Shown here: positions 1-13,800 of the stretch, piece by piece
How the letters are laid out: every line of letters begins with the position of its first letter
Position numbering within the stretch: the stretch's first letter is position 1
Assembly (NCBI GenBank): GCA_036850595.1
Contig: CM072161.1
Location: 13,847,905-13,911,904 of the forward strand
DNA: 64,000 nt
From: Rhyacichthys aspro
Lineage: Eukaryota > Chordata > Actinopteri > Gobiiformes > Rhyacichthyidae
Reading direction: 5' to 3'
The notes under the pieces: model-generated
Told to the model about the DNA's origin: nothing
The model's input: only the letters and a program-made list of their open reading frames with translations
Database searches by the model: none
Program-made: the position numbers and the translations under genes

Positions 1-2320
1 GTCATCTCTCTATACACCTTCAAACCATGGTAATTCTTACGTTATTTTCTCATTGTACAGTATCAGTTATCCTTGTCTAGAAGTGTGGAGTACTCACTTT
101 GGAGCCTTGTAGGACTTTTATCTATTTCTAAAAATCTCAGGTGTAGGCAGGACCTTAAATATCCAGTGTTGTGTTGTTGAGTAGACATAAATTTACATTT
201 CTTGATTTGTTACACTTGTTTCAAACCATCCCCTCAACCACCAGTGTATTCCAAATCATGTGATGTGAGTTTTAACCTAAAAAAAAGCTTGTCATTTTAC
301 ACCATTTTGAATAAAACCCGTAAAAGTAGACAGCCTAAGTATATGTGGGACTCATGTATACCATCCTCAGTCCCCAAAGCTATTATTGAAGCAAATACAC
401 AAGAACCAGAGTGGATAAAAGCTATAGCATGTACAGTATGTGACATATCGCGAAACGTTGATATGATACAATTTGCAGTTTGCTGAAATGCTATATGATA
501 TTATTTGTCATTTTGCTGACATGCTGTAAAATCCCATTCTCCTGGGTAGTGGAGGAGTGTAACAGAACCCATCACTGTAGTAGTGGAGCGCTGATGCACA
601 GGGCATACATACAGCCGAGTGTGTGTTGTCAGTCTGTTTCGGCCCATCTTGTTGAAATCCTTGTCCCAGGTGCCACACACGGCGCTGAACCGCACAGTGC
701 AAACTAAAGAGGCACAGCTGTCATACTGTCGTCGACACTTTATTTACAGTACTGCACCGTAGCACTGCCAGGATTTCAGACCAGTCCTCCTCCTTCGCTT
801 ATTCATACACGCACAGCCACGACCGGCACTGATCATGGGACTCCTCAGGCTTGATGCACAGAGGGAGCCGTGTTTAGGCAATAAACATTCCTTAAAGGTC
901 AGAATTGTCAACAGGGTTTGCCATCATTATTTGGACGAAGGAATTACCTTTGCAGAAAAAAAGCCCATCACAAGCTGTGTCTACCAAAAAGGATTACAGA
1001 AATATTTATGTTTTAGAGGAGAAAGTATTATATTCAAATTTGTGACGATGTTAGTCTTCCTATTACACTTAAATAAGCATGCGCAAAGACAAATATTAAA
1101 TAATTGATGTGCCATTATAAATAAAGAGACCTTGTTTCTCCAAGTTATGTTCATACATGTTGTCAACAACCTCAGAGATGTTTAAAATACAATAAAATCT
1201 AGCAATATTAATAATAATCTTAGAGGGTTGCCTGCTAATATTTCAGTGTTTGTAAATGTATCTGGACCAGACAAGGTCAAGTAAGCCATCTAGTTTTACA
1301 GTGTTTTGAATGTAATCATTAATATTTCCTGTGTCACAACCATAACTACTCAACATTTCTGAGCAGTTGTTAATTATTTAGAGTACATGCACATATCTAT
1401 TTTTAGTCTCAGATCCTCTGTTATCTAGCATCCAGCTTAAAACAAAGTGGCAGCGACAAGTACACATCTGTAGCAACAATCTAATAAGTCTTTTTTGTAA
1501 TCCTATGGTTTAATGATAATGATGATTTAATTAACTCTGCCAGCTCCATATACAGTCTGTTCTTACTGACTTGATACTCTAAAAGCCTGGCTACTTGTAC
1601 ATAGATATTTTTATAAACACGTACTTTTCCCTAAGCCCGTGCCTCTGAGGTTTGTTTTTTTTATGCCGCAAAGTGCAGCTTTTTTAAAACTCTGAATGCA
1701 GCAGAGACATTTAGACTGACAAAATGGAGCTTTTGATAAACGCGCTGAAGTTACGGCTGTTGATGTGTGTACTGAGCATGTGCGGATTCATGTTAATGGA
1801 GACAGCAGCTGCACCAGGTTTTATAGGATTGCCTTGCTTTATAAGAATAAAAGACATATGATTACAAAACATTAATTACAGGTGCTAAGCGTAACTATTG
1901 CTGCACTCTTTAGCCTACTGCATTACTCACCACGTCATCAGCTGAAAATCCTTTGGTAACCGATTAGTTTTTCTGCTTTTAATGTAAAGAAACACTTACT
2001 AATTACACTTTTCCGTCTATCAACATGAATCAATCACTTTTTGTGTCAGACTTGCTGATAATTTCAGAAGAAAAGATTAAGTCTATTAAAATATAAAGGG
2101 TCAAGCATTTTTAAAATTTCTACCTGAATGAAATGAAACTACTACTAACCTGTTGGTATTGAGGTCCCATGTGTTAACAGTGTTTGATATTCAAAAGTCA
2201 TTCTCTTTTCATCATCTTCCCACAGCTAACAAATGTTTGCGTCAAACATCACTTCTGCGATGCTCAAAAACGCAACTTCTGTTTGGATCTCTTTTCAACT
2301 AGTCCCGTCTCCTCCTCCTT
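1..2320. other. gene-free sequence, no feature recognised
   Basis: AT-rich, with short open frames only (up to 94 codons at 202-486), none with a recognisable domain. A moderately GC-rich patch at 540-850 is unassigned. Confidence 0.6.
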
Positions 2321-2468
2321 TTGATTTTCGTTTTGTTTTTATTTGTTGACGAAAGTGTCAGTTAGTTTGGTCAGTTTTCGTTCTCAATAATTACTTTTTA
2401 TTTAGTTTTCAGAAACGCCAAAAAATATGTTCTTGACGAAAAATTATTTGTCAACAAAATTAACACTG
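2321..2468. repeat. dispersed repeat, copy A (related to 62125-62270)
   Basis: Shares with copy B, in the same orientation and order: TTTGTTGACGAAAGTGTCAG, AATAATTACTTTTTATTTAG, GTTTTC, then a TTATTTGTCAACAAAAT-like end and ACACTG. A T-rich, G-poor strand with a GTTGACGAAA...TTGTCAACAAA inverted pair near its ends suggests a decayed MITE or SINE-like unit common in teleosts. Exact borders are uncertain. Confidence 0.6.
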
Positions 2469-5400
2469 GTTTATAAAAATATCCATGTATCTGTAGCTCG
2501 GGCCTTCACCAGTGGCATCACCTTTATGATGCCTTAGGGAAATCATACCATATGCAGGTGTGCTAACCACTTCACCAAGGAAGAGCTGTCTTTGACTATG
2601 GTAAAGTAAAATGTCTTGTCATGGGCTAGACTGGGTTGAGAAAAATCTATTTTCAATGCTGTGTTAGACCATGAAGTGACATTTCTTTTTATGTCTCTAT
2701 CCCTAACCAAAAACAAGTTGAAAAAGGCAAGACACCAAGAATAAAATCTCACAAGGACACAAAGGGAAACATGGAAAAATCTCATTCACACGGCGCAGTT
2801 ATACTGAGATTCCGCACGATGAGTGTGTGAGGAAATTGCCAGTTTCATGGACACCGATAGAAATGTTTCAGACGCAGACGGCGGATGAAAGGCGAGGCGA
2901 CTTCTCTTTCCTGGGTGATGTAACGGAGAGTTTTTCAGCGAATGCCCGAATGCACAAGTGGAAGGACACAAACAGGGGTTGATGAATATTCATGAGGTGG
3001 TAAAAGACCATTCAAACAAAACTGAATTTGTCAGTGAGCCAATGTGAAACCAGGAGAGCCGACATTTAAGGTGTGGGAGAGTTATAGACCTTGATGCTGC
3101 CGAAGTAGACTTTTGGAAGTTTAACAAATCCATTCGCAAGAGTTTTTTCCCAAAATACCGACATAGAGTGGAATTAATTACAGCGGAACAGCCCACCGAG
3201 GGCCAAGTTTGAATCTCTGGAGGCAAAAGAGTCTGCCCCTTTCATCTCACACACACAATGGCACAACTCCGCCTTGAGGCTGCCTTTGCGCCTGCTCTTT
3301 TTGGAAGCATTTATTTGTGTAAACAACAGTTTTCCGTGATGAGGTTCAACAATCTCCTCACAGGTCCGACTGACAGACAAGAGGAGGTGTCTAGGTGTTA
3401 TTCTACTAACAGCTTCTATGTTTACCTCTGTTTTCGGATGAGCAATCACTGCCAGGTAGTTGCAATCGAACTAGAAGGGCACAAGCCAAAAAAACAAAAA
3501 AATCTGAATGATGAAATACTAGAGCGCAAGTAAAGACAGAATAATCCGGTTGAATATTCCAAGCTCCAACTGTCAGTCTGAGCAAAGGTCACACACATGA
3601 TTGGGTGAGCGTCCTCGGCTAAAGGTTAGCGGCTGTGGCAGAGCAGTGACTGGCCGTCAGTCTGCAGCTAAATGACTGCACCGATGGGAAATGTCACAAA
3701 CAGGCTTTAATACATCACCATGGATATTCTGCGGGCTGGGGATGAGAAATACATATTTGATCATTTCCAGTATTTTTCTGCATTTACTAGACGGCGCATA
3801 CTCAATACAGTACAATCCCCGAGGCAGAAACCAAAACAAACAGCTACAAAAAGCCTGGAACATGTTAATAGATTAATAAATAAACAAAAGCAGTGGGTCA
3901 ATTAGCTTTGTTTGTCTGAGATTTATGAACAAATTCCATTTAGAATCAAGACAATGCAGCACAATCAATTGTTATTCAATTATTCCAAAGAGGCACATAG
4001 GTTTTAATTGCTAGTGGAAAACACCAACCCTGTCAAGTGTAAATTAAAGTGCTACTCCTACAACACTTCAAATCAAATAATATTCACTCCATGAAGCCAC
4101 AGGCATGTCGTTTTATTCAAAGAAATACACATCAAATGCAGTTGTGCGTTTACATTGTGCATGTTTACATGAACTCGCCATGAACTAACTTCAGTTTTAG
4201 TTAATCTTGCTTTAACATAATCCTATCCCCAAATAATCAGTGATGAAAGGAAAGAAATGCATTTTCCGGGGTACCATAACAGCTCACCTGATTATGCATC
4301 CCTTCTAAATAATAAATGGCCCAGGTTTGCTATGTCACATTCTCTCTTGTGCTCATTTTCTGCCTCTGTCGGTAAAACCACCGGTTCAAGAGGGTTTACA
4401 TGGTTGAATCTAGATGTGGGCTGGGACTTCTGAGAATACTATTTTCATATCAGAGATTGGACGAGACTGTACTGTTAATATCAATATAGTGTTGCTTTAA
4501 CTGCAGACCTTCTTGCCCAGTCTCCTATATTCACTCATACAGAACCCGCCTCTGGCTCTGAGCAGTCGGACCCGCAGCAGGAGCCAGAACAGCACTTCCA
4601 CACTCATCTGAAACAGTGTATACATCAACAATTCCTCTGTTATGGCGTTGTCTTCTTTATAAAGAGTGAGATATATGAATGAACGTAATAATGTAGCCTG
4701 TGCTAAGCGTGCAACTTCACAGCTTTTTATGGAGTGGCTTTAAAACAGTATCTAAACATTAGCTCTATAAATTCATCTTTAAATGTCCATATGTTTGACC
4801 CTTGTAGTTTTTGTGTCATGTTGGAATTCATGATACTGAGACAACACAGTCTAATTTAAGTATAACTATCTCATGTAGCCTCCATGTTTAACCACTGTCT
4901 GTTCAGAGTCTATTTATTGTTTTATTACAGCAGCAAAGGTATGCAAATTGGCTAAAGTTAACAAAACAAGCTATGTACACAGGGCTTAACACAACTTTAA
5001 ATCCAAAAATAGTGGAGCAAAATCAAAATGCACTATTGATTGTTTGTTTTATTATTCTGTGTTTATGCTGTGATTTTATATTCTGGCCTTGATGTGTCCA
5101 AGAACTATATTTTTGTTTAAGCCCTGCATGTTTTTAAAGGACAAATCATGTTTTATTAAATAGACTTGGCCAACAATGTGCTATTTTTAAATAAGGTGAA
5201 AAATGTATAAGGACGACACTACAGGCTCTCATTGAGAAATTGTTTCCAAGTGTTAGTAGATAAATGTTAAGCAGCATTATTTCTTCACCTTCAGGATTTA
5301 CTCCACTTCCTGTTGCAAAGTGATGTCATAAAGTAACCAAGTTAACATGGAAAATGAAATGAGTTGTTCTTTTTTAGAAAATAACTACTTCTGGTAAAAT

Positions 5401-7739
5401 ACAGACATTATATTATAAATCATTACATTGGAAGAAAATATTGGAAATAGAAAATATTGTGTCAACAGTGCTGCAGCGTGTCTGTGTTAAGCCTACAAAT
5501 ATCGTAGACCCAGGTTTTATAAGTTCAATACAGCCATAATTACTGAAAAAGGTAATAAAACCGTATGAGAACAGACACAAATATTGTATACAATAACTGT
5601 TGCTACTTGACACATGGTTTAATATAGTGATTCTATTCTGTTTATTTGCCCTTGTGTGTGCTATTGATTTTTATTTATTTGTTTATTTTTTTGCTTTGGG
5701 AGCGTCTGGTCCCCCCTCCCCCCTTTTCTCAACGAGGTTAGTCCCTTTGAGACCTGTTACCTCTTCTTCTTTTATTTGAAGTTGAAAGGAAAGCATTATG
5801 TTACTGAGTGAAAGACTTTTCCGCTGTTACCGCTACAACCCACACCATAACCTTTAAAATCATGCCAAAGCTGTGTGTCTCTTTCAAGCATTAGCCAACA
5901 TACACCACAAAACACGTCCTGTCACTCAGAGTGGAGGATCTGTTGAAGCAGGGGCAGTTTGTCTTTAAGAGAGGCGTTATTGCCAATGTTTCAAACCAAG
6001 AAACCATCTAAATAAATTTGAAGCTATTTTAATCATTTCCGGGTTCTGTATTTTGAAGGAAAAAATGTGTTGTTTTTTGACATATTTGCCCTTTTATGCT
6101 TCTTCTCATACATTTGTTCCTGATTCATGTTAATTTCTCCAACCATTGTCATATCTTAGGCCCTATTTATGCTCCACCAGCAAGGCAACAAAAAGGCAGC
6201 ATCTGATCCCTTTTATGTTGAATTACGGCAATGTGTAAAACAACTGTTGTAGGCCTAGAGAACACATGAGCCCTTTATACAACGTTGCAAGATGAATAGG
6301 CAAAGTGGAAAAAGTACTACTTGAAATAAAAACGTAAAAGCACATGGCTAATTTGCATAAAGACAAATGTGATATTTCCATGTCTGTGCATATACTACTA
6401 CAAGCACAACTAATATGTATCAATTTTTCTTAGCACAAAAGTGGCCTTAAAAAGAGGCCATTATAACACTACTACCCATGCAGCCCTGGTTAATGTATAT
6501 ACTGCACTTTTTTTTTTTTTTAATTTTGATTATGTTGAATTTTAGATATATGGTGGAGCCCTTTTATTTATACATGAAAATAAAATCATTTCTTTCCACT
6601 CAGCCAACAACAAGTCTCGCTCCTCTTTAAAATGCCCAAAAAGTTTTATCTCAAGAGCATTTTGACATGAGCAATTTGTTTTGAGACGCCGCTATAATTT
6701 TCTTAACTACCCCCACAGAAGCCAGCGAGAGATTGAGAGCCAAAGTGAACGCTGGGAAGACACAGACGGATGATGTGCAACCTGCTCTGAACTTCAAAAA
6801 ACTGCGCTCAGCCTCTCCGCCGCCTGCCTTCCCTCTGGCTAGTTAAACAGCAACACCAACACAACAGGAATGCAAAAGAGGCTGTTTCCACTGGAGCCCT
6901 CTGACAGAGTCAAGGACCTGGAGGCTCTGCGTTTCATTGTGAAGCTGCAGACATCATTATTCTTATTCAAACTCTAAGGTAAAAGTACAGAATGGATATA
7001 AACGTCAAGTACGCTATGATTATAATGCTGTGCTGTGGTCCATTCTTTCGGATCACTGGCATATGTTGACCCTATCCTATATTATTATACAATACAAACT
7101 TTTTTTTTTTTAAGTTTTCAAGGTTGAAGGGTTCTTTTTTCTTCATTTCTATTGGTCATGTTACAGTGTGATATCTCAACATCCAAAAGGTCTGCAAAGT
7201 TCCAAAGCCACTAACATGGCTGTATTTCACAGAAACAGATTTGTCTTTTACTGTAGATTTTATGCCGTAAGTTATGTTACAGTCAGCACAATAGTCTTTG
7301 GCATCAAGCCTCATGCAGCTAAGGTTGCTGTAATCAATATAATATAATCACTGTTGCAGTAAATTTAGACTTTGGCACCTTTATGAAATAAAGGCCCCAT
7401 TAACCTAAGAAAGCTTAGCCTATAGTACCTTTTTTGTTCATAAAGAAAGCAATGCTAATTGATACAGTGACAAAGTCATGTTGGCTCCTGTTTCAAATGA
7501 AACACACTGGATTTGAAGGAACATGTTTCATATTGCTACCTTAATAAATAGGTAGAGTTTTCAAGATGCTGTAATTTCTAGTATATGAGCTCCTTGGCTC
7601 ATTTGACTTTACTCACAGCTGCATGAGTTACCATTCCTTGTTTCTCTATATACCGGTGTTTGGAAATATTTGACTGGAAAGCATGCACCGTTTCAGGCAC
7701 AAAAAAGGTCTCATGTAAAAATTCTGGGGTTATGAAATA
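2469..7739. other. gene-free sequence, no gene recognised
   Basis: Mostly AT-rich. A GC-balanced block at 2780-3700 contains overlapping short frames on both strands without domain content. A poly-T run (about 6508-6521) and a C-rich tract (5711-5723) are simple sequence. A weak match to the 3' end of the GTGCTAACCACT repeat family lies near 2556-2577. Confidence 0.6.
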
Positions 7740-7870
7740 ATTTTTGTGAGTTGGATAGATGATTAATAGTGTTCTTGCCCAATTTCAATAGAGGAGATCA
7801 ATTGACCAATCAGAGCAAACTAGGCTTAGAGGGAGGGGCTTAAAGACACAGACACTAAAATAAAGCGAAA
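7740..7870. repeat. possible teleost transposon-derived segment
   Basis: TTGACCAATCAGAGC followed by GAGGGAGGGGCTTAAAGACA and CAGACACTAAAATAAAGCG resembles the interior of an abundant fish DNA transposon (GACCAATCA...GGAGGGGCTTAAAGAGACAG.CGCTAAAA). Ends could not be defined, so element type and limits are open. Confidence 0.4.
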
Positions 7871-10800
7871 GGGATAAGTATAACTTTCTGTGTGCACTGT
7901 TGAGTCCCCTGTGCCCAAGGCATTCTGAACTTTTGCAGTATTTTAAAATCTACTAACAGTTCCTGAGATAAATATCACCATCTTGCTTGGTTATAAAATG
8001 GATGTATTTTTATTTACTGTATCATGATCACACTTATTTTCCACAGGGGTATGTTCTGTTACATTTAAGCGGATATTTTGGCATTGCCACTTTTTCAGCG
8101 AGCGGCTATTCACTTTCGATATGAATCTCATTTTGGCAGAGGAGCAGTGCAGCTTTGCATGATTGGCTGTACTGCTGTCCTCACACACTCCCACAGACAT
8201 GCATTTGATTTGTCACCAGCATCCAAAGTCTTATCTAAACACTGCAAAGAATCTCTGAGTAAATGTTCCCAGTTGGCTCACTTCAGCAGCAGAAAAAAAG
8301 CAGCTATACGGCAAAAAGGATCTTTTAAGTAGCGTTTCCTTTTTTCAATCTAGAGAGATTAGAATGCAAAATAAAGCGAATAAATGATGTGCAGATGACT
8401 TGGCACATAAAAACACGCAGACAACAATGTATTAGGCGACAGGAGGTGTTTTCATTGAATTCTGTTACGAGGGGGAGTGGAGAATGAAAGAAAACAGGCG
8501 AAACTTGAGTAATTGGCTTCAGAAGTTGCAGCTTTCTCATCATCCATTTCGAGGCTGAGTAGGAGAAACCTGCCATGCTTGTCAAATCTCCCTGACTGTA
8601 ACTGCGATGGCCAAAGAGAGGGGGGAAAAAAACAGCTTCCGCCTCTTAAAAGGTAGAGGAGGGGAACTCAGGTTTAGTCGAGTGTGAAAAAATGTCTCGT
8701 TATGAAAGTGGAATGTGTCATATTGGCAAGGGCTGAATTGACAATTTCAGAATTCAATTTTTCAAATCTGAAATTTCATGGTCAAGGTGGATGTCATATT
8801 GCATCACTTTCAAATGTGTGCAATTTGTTGATTAAAAATCCCACTCTGCCTTCATAAACACAATTTGGCGACCACACACATACCATTTAGTTAAGTGTTT
8901 CACATATAGACGTTTCAATGTGCGTTCTGTCTACACTTTGTAACCCCGGATTTATACCCGACACATGAACAGTGAAGCTCTGCATCTGTGGAATATACAT
9001 CTCTCTACATGACCTCGAGTTTTTGAGCATTCCTGTGCCAAAAAATGAGGGTGATGTAATTAAACACACCATAAATGCTGTTCTAAACATAGGTTTTCAA
9101 TATGGTACTTCATGTACTGACTGTAAAAGTACCTCAACTGAAAGAAAAGTGTTTAGCCAATTACAGCTTTGTTCTTATGTTCTATTTAAAACACAAGATC
9201 TTAAATTCCAAGCCATTTCCTTCTTCCAATTGTGCTTATTTCCCAGCATTATTTTGAGCATTATTTTTTCCTGGACGTACTTTTTTTTCTCTATGCTGGT
9301 AGCCTAGCAACCATGCCCAGTGTAAACTGTCTGACTAAAGTGACCTTTCATCAACTGAGTGTCTCATAAAAAACACCATGTTGTAACCTCAGATAATTTG
9401 GATCTACTAGTTTCAGTTTAGATTTCTGCTCCTACTTGCCTTACTTACCAGACCAGCAAGATTTTCTGCAAATCCTTTTCTTTGCACAAACATGTCAAAA
9501 TAAAACGTAAACAGTGAATGACAGACACATTTAACTATTTCTGTAAGTGCTTTTAAGAGTTAATATATATGGGCCACTAAGTCATGTGCCCCTGTGCATG
9601 TCTATAGCCCCTGCAGAGCACAAATAAAACACTAAGACCAGCGAGTCAAGTGCTGTCATGTAAAATATGGCGGGGATTTTAATGAGAGGTATCCCTCAGC
9701 AGTTTTTCATGAGATGCGTTTGAGTGCCTTCCTAGATTCTGGCATGTTTAATACATATCGAACCACTGAAATAAATGCATTAATGCTGAGTACGGCTGAC
9801 CTGTAATAAGGTTCAGAAGATGAACAATGAATCTGATGCGTCATGACTAAGAAATGGTATTCTTTGTGATTTAGTGCACATCAAAATTTAACTAATACAG
9901 GAACTTGTTTCACTCTGGCTCCATAAAATCAAATCTGTGTAAGATTTCTCCCACATGTGTTTGCATTTAAAAGACATTTTGCTCCATCTTTGAAGCAGGA
10001 TAAAGAAACAAGGAAGCTGTAATCCCAGTCAACAACAGCAGGTATTGTGCTAAAATCTCATTTAAACTCAGTCAGCATTGCTTCCTGCTTTGCTTAAAGT
10101 CTGTGTAATGAGTTACAGTCGTCGGATTTTGAAGTCACCAAGCCGACAGAACTTCCATCTCCAAAAATACTTGTAATCAACTGTTTTCTAAAACTGATAG
10201 CGCCTGCCATTCGGCTTTTGGCAAGCAACGTCCCCAACTGTTCAGATCTCTCTTTTGTGAACTCTTCCTGAGAAATACCATTAAAAACACCTCCAATGTG
10301 TTCAAGAAAGTTCCCTTGCTTTACAATATCAATGGTGAGACATGCAGCCCAAATACACGAGCAGGAACTGAAGTTGGGCTCATTAGTCAGCAGCAAATCG
10401 AGTTGTCTTCAATCTCCGACACGTCCGCTGGGAGAGCAGTTAAGTTTAATTCTGCAGTTATTGGCAGCCAGACGGGTGAAACACTTTGAGAGCTACCCGC
10501 TGATCCGTGGGAGACAGAGAGCCAGGCGCCGAGACGTGAGCAGGTGTTCCGGACTAACATTACGTCCTGACCAAACACCCCCTACTTCCAGCGCCTGCTC
10601 CCCCACTGGGATCACCGCATCTCCACAGCATGCAGCGCTAACCTCAAGGGGAAGAGAGGCACGTACTCACAAGCAATATGTTCATTTAATTCTACACGAC
10701 ATCTAATCTGTACACTTCTTTTACACTTCTTTAAATTTACTTACAGTTATTTTTAAAAAGCTACCTAATTAGCACACTTCTTAAGGCTTGTAAACTAATC

Positions 10801-13800
10801 AGGCTAACGCTAATGGTGTCATGCTAATGTTACTCTGGCTTAGACTGGCTGCTCATTGGGGTCATTGGGTCTTCAGCTCTTTTTTGCTGCCATTACGTTC
10901 TTTTTGCTGTTTACTCTTGTCCTAGCTCAATACAATTAGTTTTTTAGTATCATTTTTAATGTTACTTTAGTAGTGTAGCTATGGTAAAGGTGTTAATTTT
11001 TCCTATTATAGATTTCTTTCATGTAGTTTTAGTTTCATTTAGATTTTTTTGCCTACACTCTAATTGGATCCGATTTTTAGTAAACAACTGTGTGACACGA
11101 GTGAAGGTGGGCCTCATCCTACACAACAACAACAATCAATAGTTGGGTCCAAGCACAAACGATTACGATTTGGTACAGATATTTCTCAGACCCAACAAGA
11201 CAAAAGCCACAAGGGATGTGAGGGCCCTGTATAACTGCTTGCTGCAAGGTTTATCAAGTTGGAAAAGGTGTGCATAAATTGTGTGTGCATTTGATCGTGT
11301 TACTGTTATGCCCTATAGAAGTCTAGCCTGTCAGTGTGCATAGTGTATGGATTATTATATGTGCTATTGCTAACCAAATGAGTGGAGAGAAGAATCAATT
11401 TTTAAGTACCAACGAAAGTAAGTATGTACTTATTTCGTTTGTAACTTCAAGCCTAAAACACGTCCATAACTGCCATTAGCACCACATCTTTGAACCAGCA
11501 GCAGTTTTTGACCCAAAAACAAGTCCCAAAATCTCACTGCACAGTGTAAATTGAACATAGTCTCAAATCAAAACCATCACAGGAGTGTTTTTGGACTTTA
11601 CTATTTGTGAATTTGCATATAGCAATTTGCATGTCATCAAAATATAGTCATTAAACTATATTGCAGGACTTTTTTAGGAAGTTTTTAGCATGCTCAATGA
11701 TGACTCAAAAATTATTTAATTGTTAGGTACAAAACATCAATGCTACAGTAAACAAGTAATAATCTGATTTGGTAGAACTGTTAATATTTGAGGTGAGATT
11801 TTAAAAAAGGCCTTGCATCATGTGGCCTTGATCATTTGCGTCTGACACTTTATACTGAAAGACATTATCTTCTTTTATCTTACCAGAGCTGCAGTCATAC
11901 AGTAGAGACATCATCTATATGTAATAGAATGATGCAAGTTAATCCCAAGTAAAGGCAATTTGTGCAGATAAAATGACAGAACTACATTTCTGTCTCATGC
12001 GGCGGATATTTAATGTACAAGTTTATTTTATAATAATTGATCACTCCACAACAAGAACAACAGCGATGTTAGAGAAACTTTAAACAATGCCCTCGTAGCC
12101 CTGTTATAATTTGAGAATTGCGCTGCATGATGCATCTTGAAGGAACACTACATTTTGTATTGGCTGTGCCGTGGTGCAGACTGTAAAACAGGGGTAGACT
12201 ATGGAGGAGATAAGATGTGATGCCTCGCTCATTGAACAGCTTTGCGTCCCATATGTCTAGACCAACAAAAGAGGGGCCTCCAGAGAGACAAACCAAAAAC
12301 CTTGCGCTGCGATGGAGGAAAACAGGCGAGATGTAGAGAGAGGCACATCATAAGCATCTAACGGCGCACGCTCTGTTCCAAAAGCAGCTTTAGAGTTTTC
12401 TGGGAGGAAGTAAACAAGTACAAAACCCTGTTGGCAGGGATCTAAGGTGAGAGGTGCATTGTAGGCGAAAACAGAATGTGAAAAAGGATGCTAGTGATAC
12501 TCCATTTGCTAAAGATGTGAATGCGGAGAAGACAAAGAGGAAGCGATTTTATTTCCAGCGAAAAGGGTGAGAATAAGACCTCTATTTGACAAGCGCTCTG
12601 CACGCGAGGTGAAGGGAAGAATGAAAGAGCTTTAATTAGACAGGATCGACGGTGAGAGCTTGTGAAGTCTAATTAGGAATGTCTGAGTTAGAGAATGGCA
12701 AGAATGAGAGACTTTCATTATATACATGAAGTGAACAGGAAAGATGGACGGTGCATTTTCTTTAAATCGCTACGGGCAACGTTCAAGATAGCAAGCCATT
12801 TGTCCCTTTGCCTGTTTCATTAACGCATTCATCTCTTGTCAGTTTAATATCGAGATACAAAGGCCCTCAATTTGTACCTGAGCACATCGCTTTAATGACC
12901 TTGTGAAGTAATACTCCGCTGGGTACAAGGAGGCATTTGTAGCGCGGCCCTGTGACCATGCGTTATGTAAAATACATAACGATTTGGTAATTTCTTGATA
13001 TTGTGGGGAACAGAACACGAGAGAATAAAGAGAAATGTCGATACAAATAGACAGTTTTGGCATCTGAAATTATACTGCACTCAATCGGCGGATGTCTCTG
13101 CACAATGGCCGCCTTTGTGCAACATTTGTGATTAGCTCAGTGAAGAAAATACATGACAAAGACAACTCAAAATACATGCTCAAAGTCTGTAATTGTTAGT
13201 CAAAATATTCCTTTCAGATTTACAGCAATGGTCTATTATCCCTCGAGAGATAACAGTTGGAACGTAATAAATCAAACGCTATGCCAGAGTCTTAATGATG
13301 CATTAATGAGGGGGATATCATATCCATTGGACCAGGCTCTAATCTGGACATCCATCGATGACCAGAACATTGATCATACAAGTTCGGCCAGGCTGATTTC
13401 TGGACATCCACTGACAAGCAGAAACGGCTGATAAATTACACTGGTCACTTCAATTATGTCTACAGTATACATAGTTGGGCTTGGAGATTTGAACCTCACT
13501 TTTTCAAAAGACTGAGAATATCTTCTCCTGGGTGTAAGTGCATCGACATCTTTTGAACGGCTCTTTGCCCAGAGGGACACTGTGTTGATCACTACTCGTT
13601 ACAATAGACTTGGTAAATTAGAAGCATTTGTCAGCAGTGACCAGAAATAAAAGGAGCCGTGTTTGTAGCTATTTTTGAACATGCCTGTGAGAAATACAAT
13701 TATAGAAGAAATAAAATGTGTTAAATACGACAAAGCTTTGATTACACCAAATTATCACCCATTGTCTGTGCTTAAACATGCAGTTTGGAGGATTTCTTGG

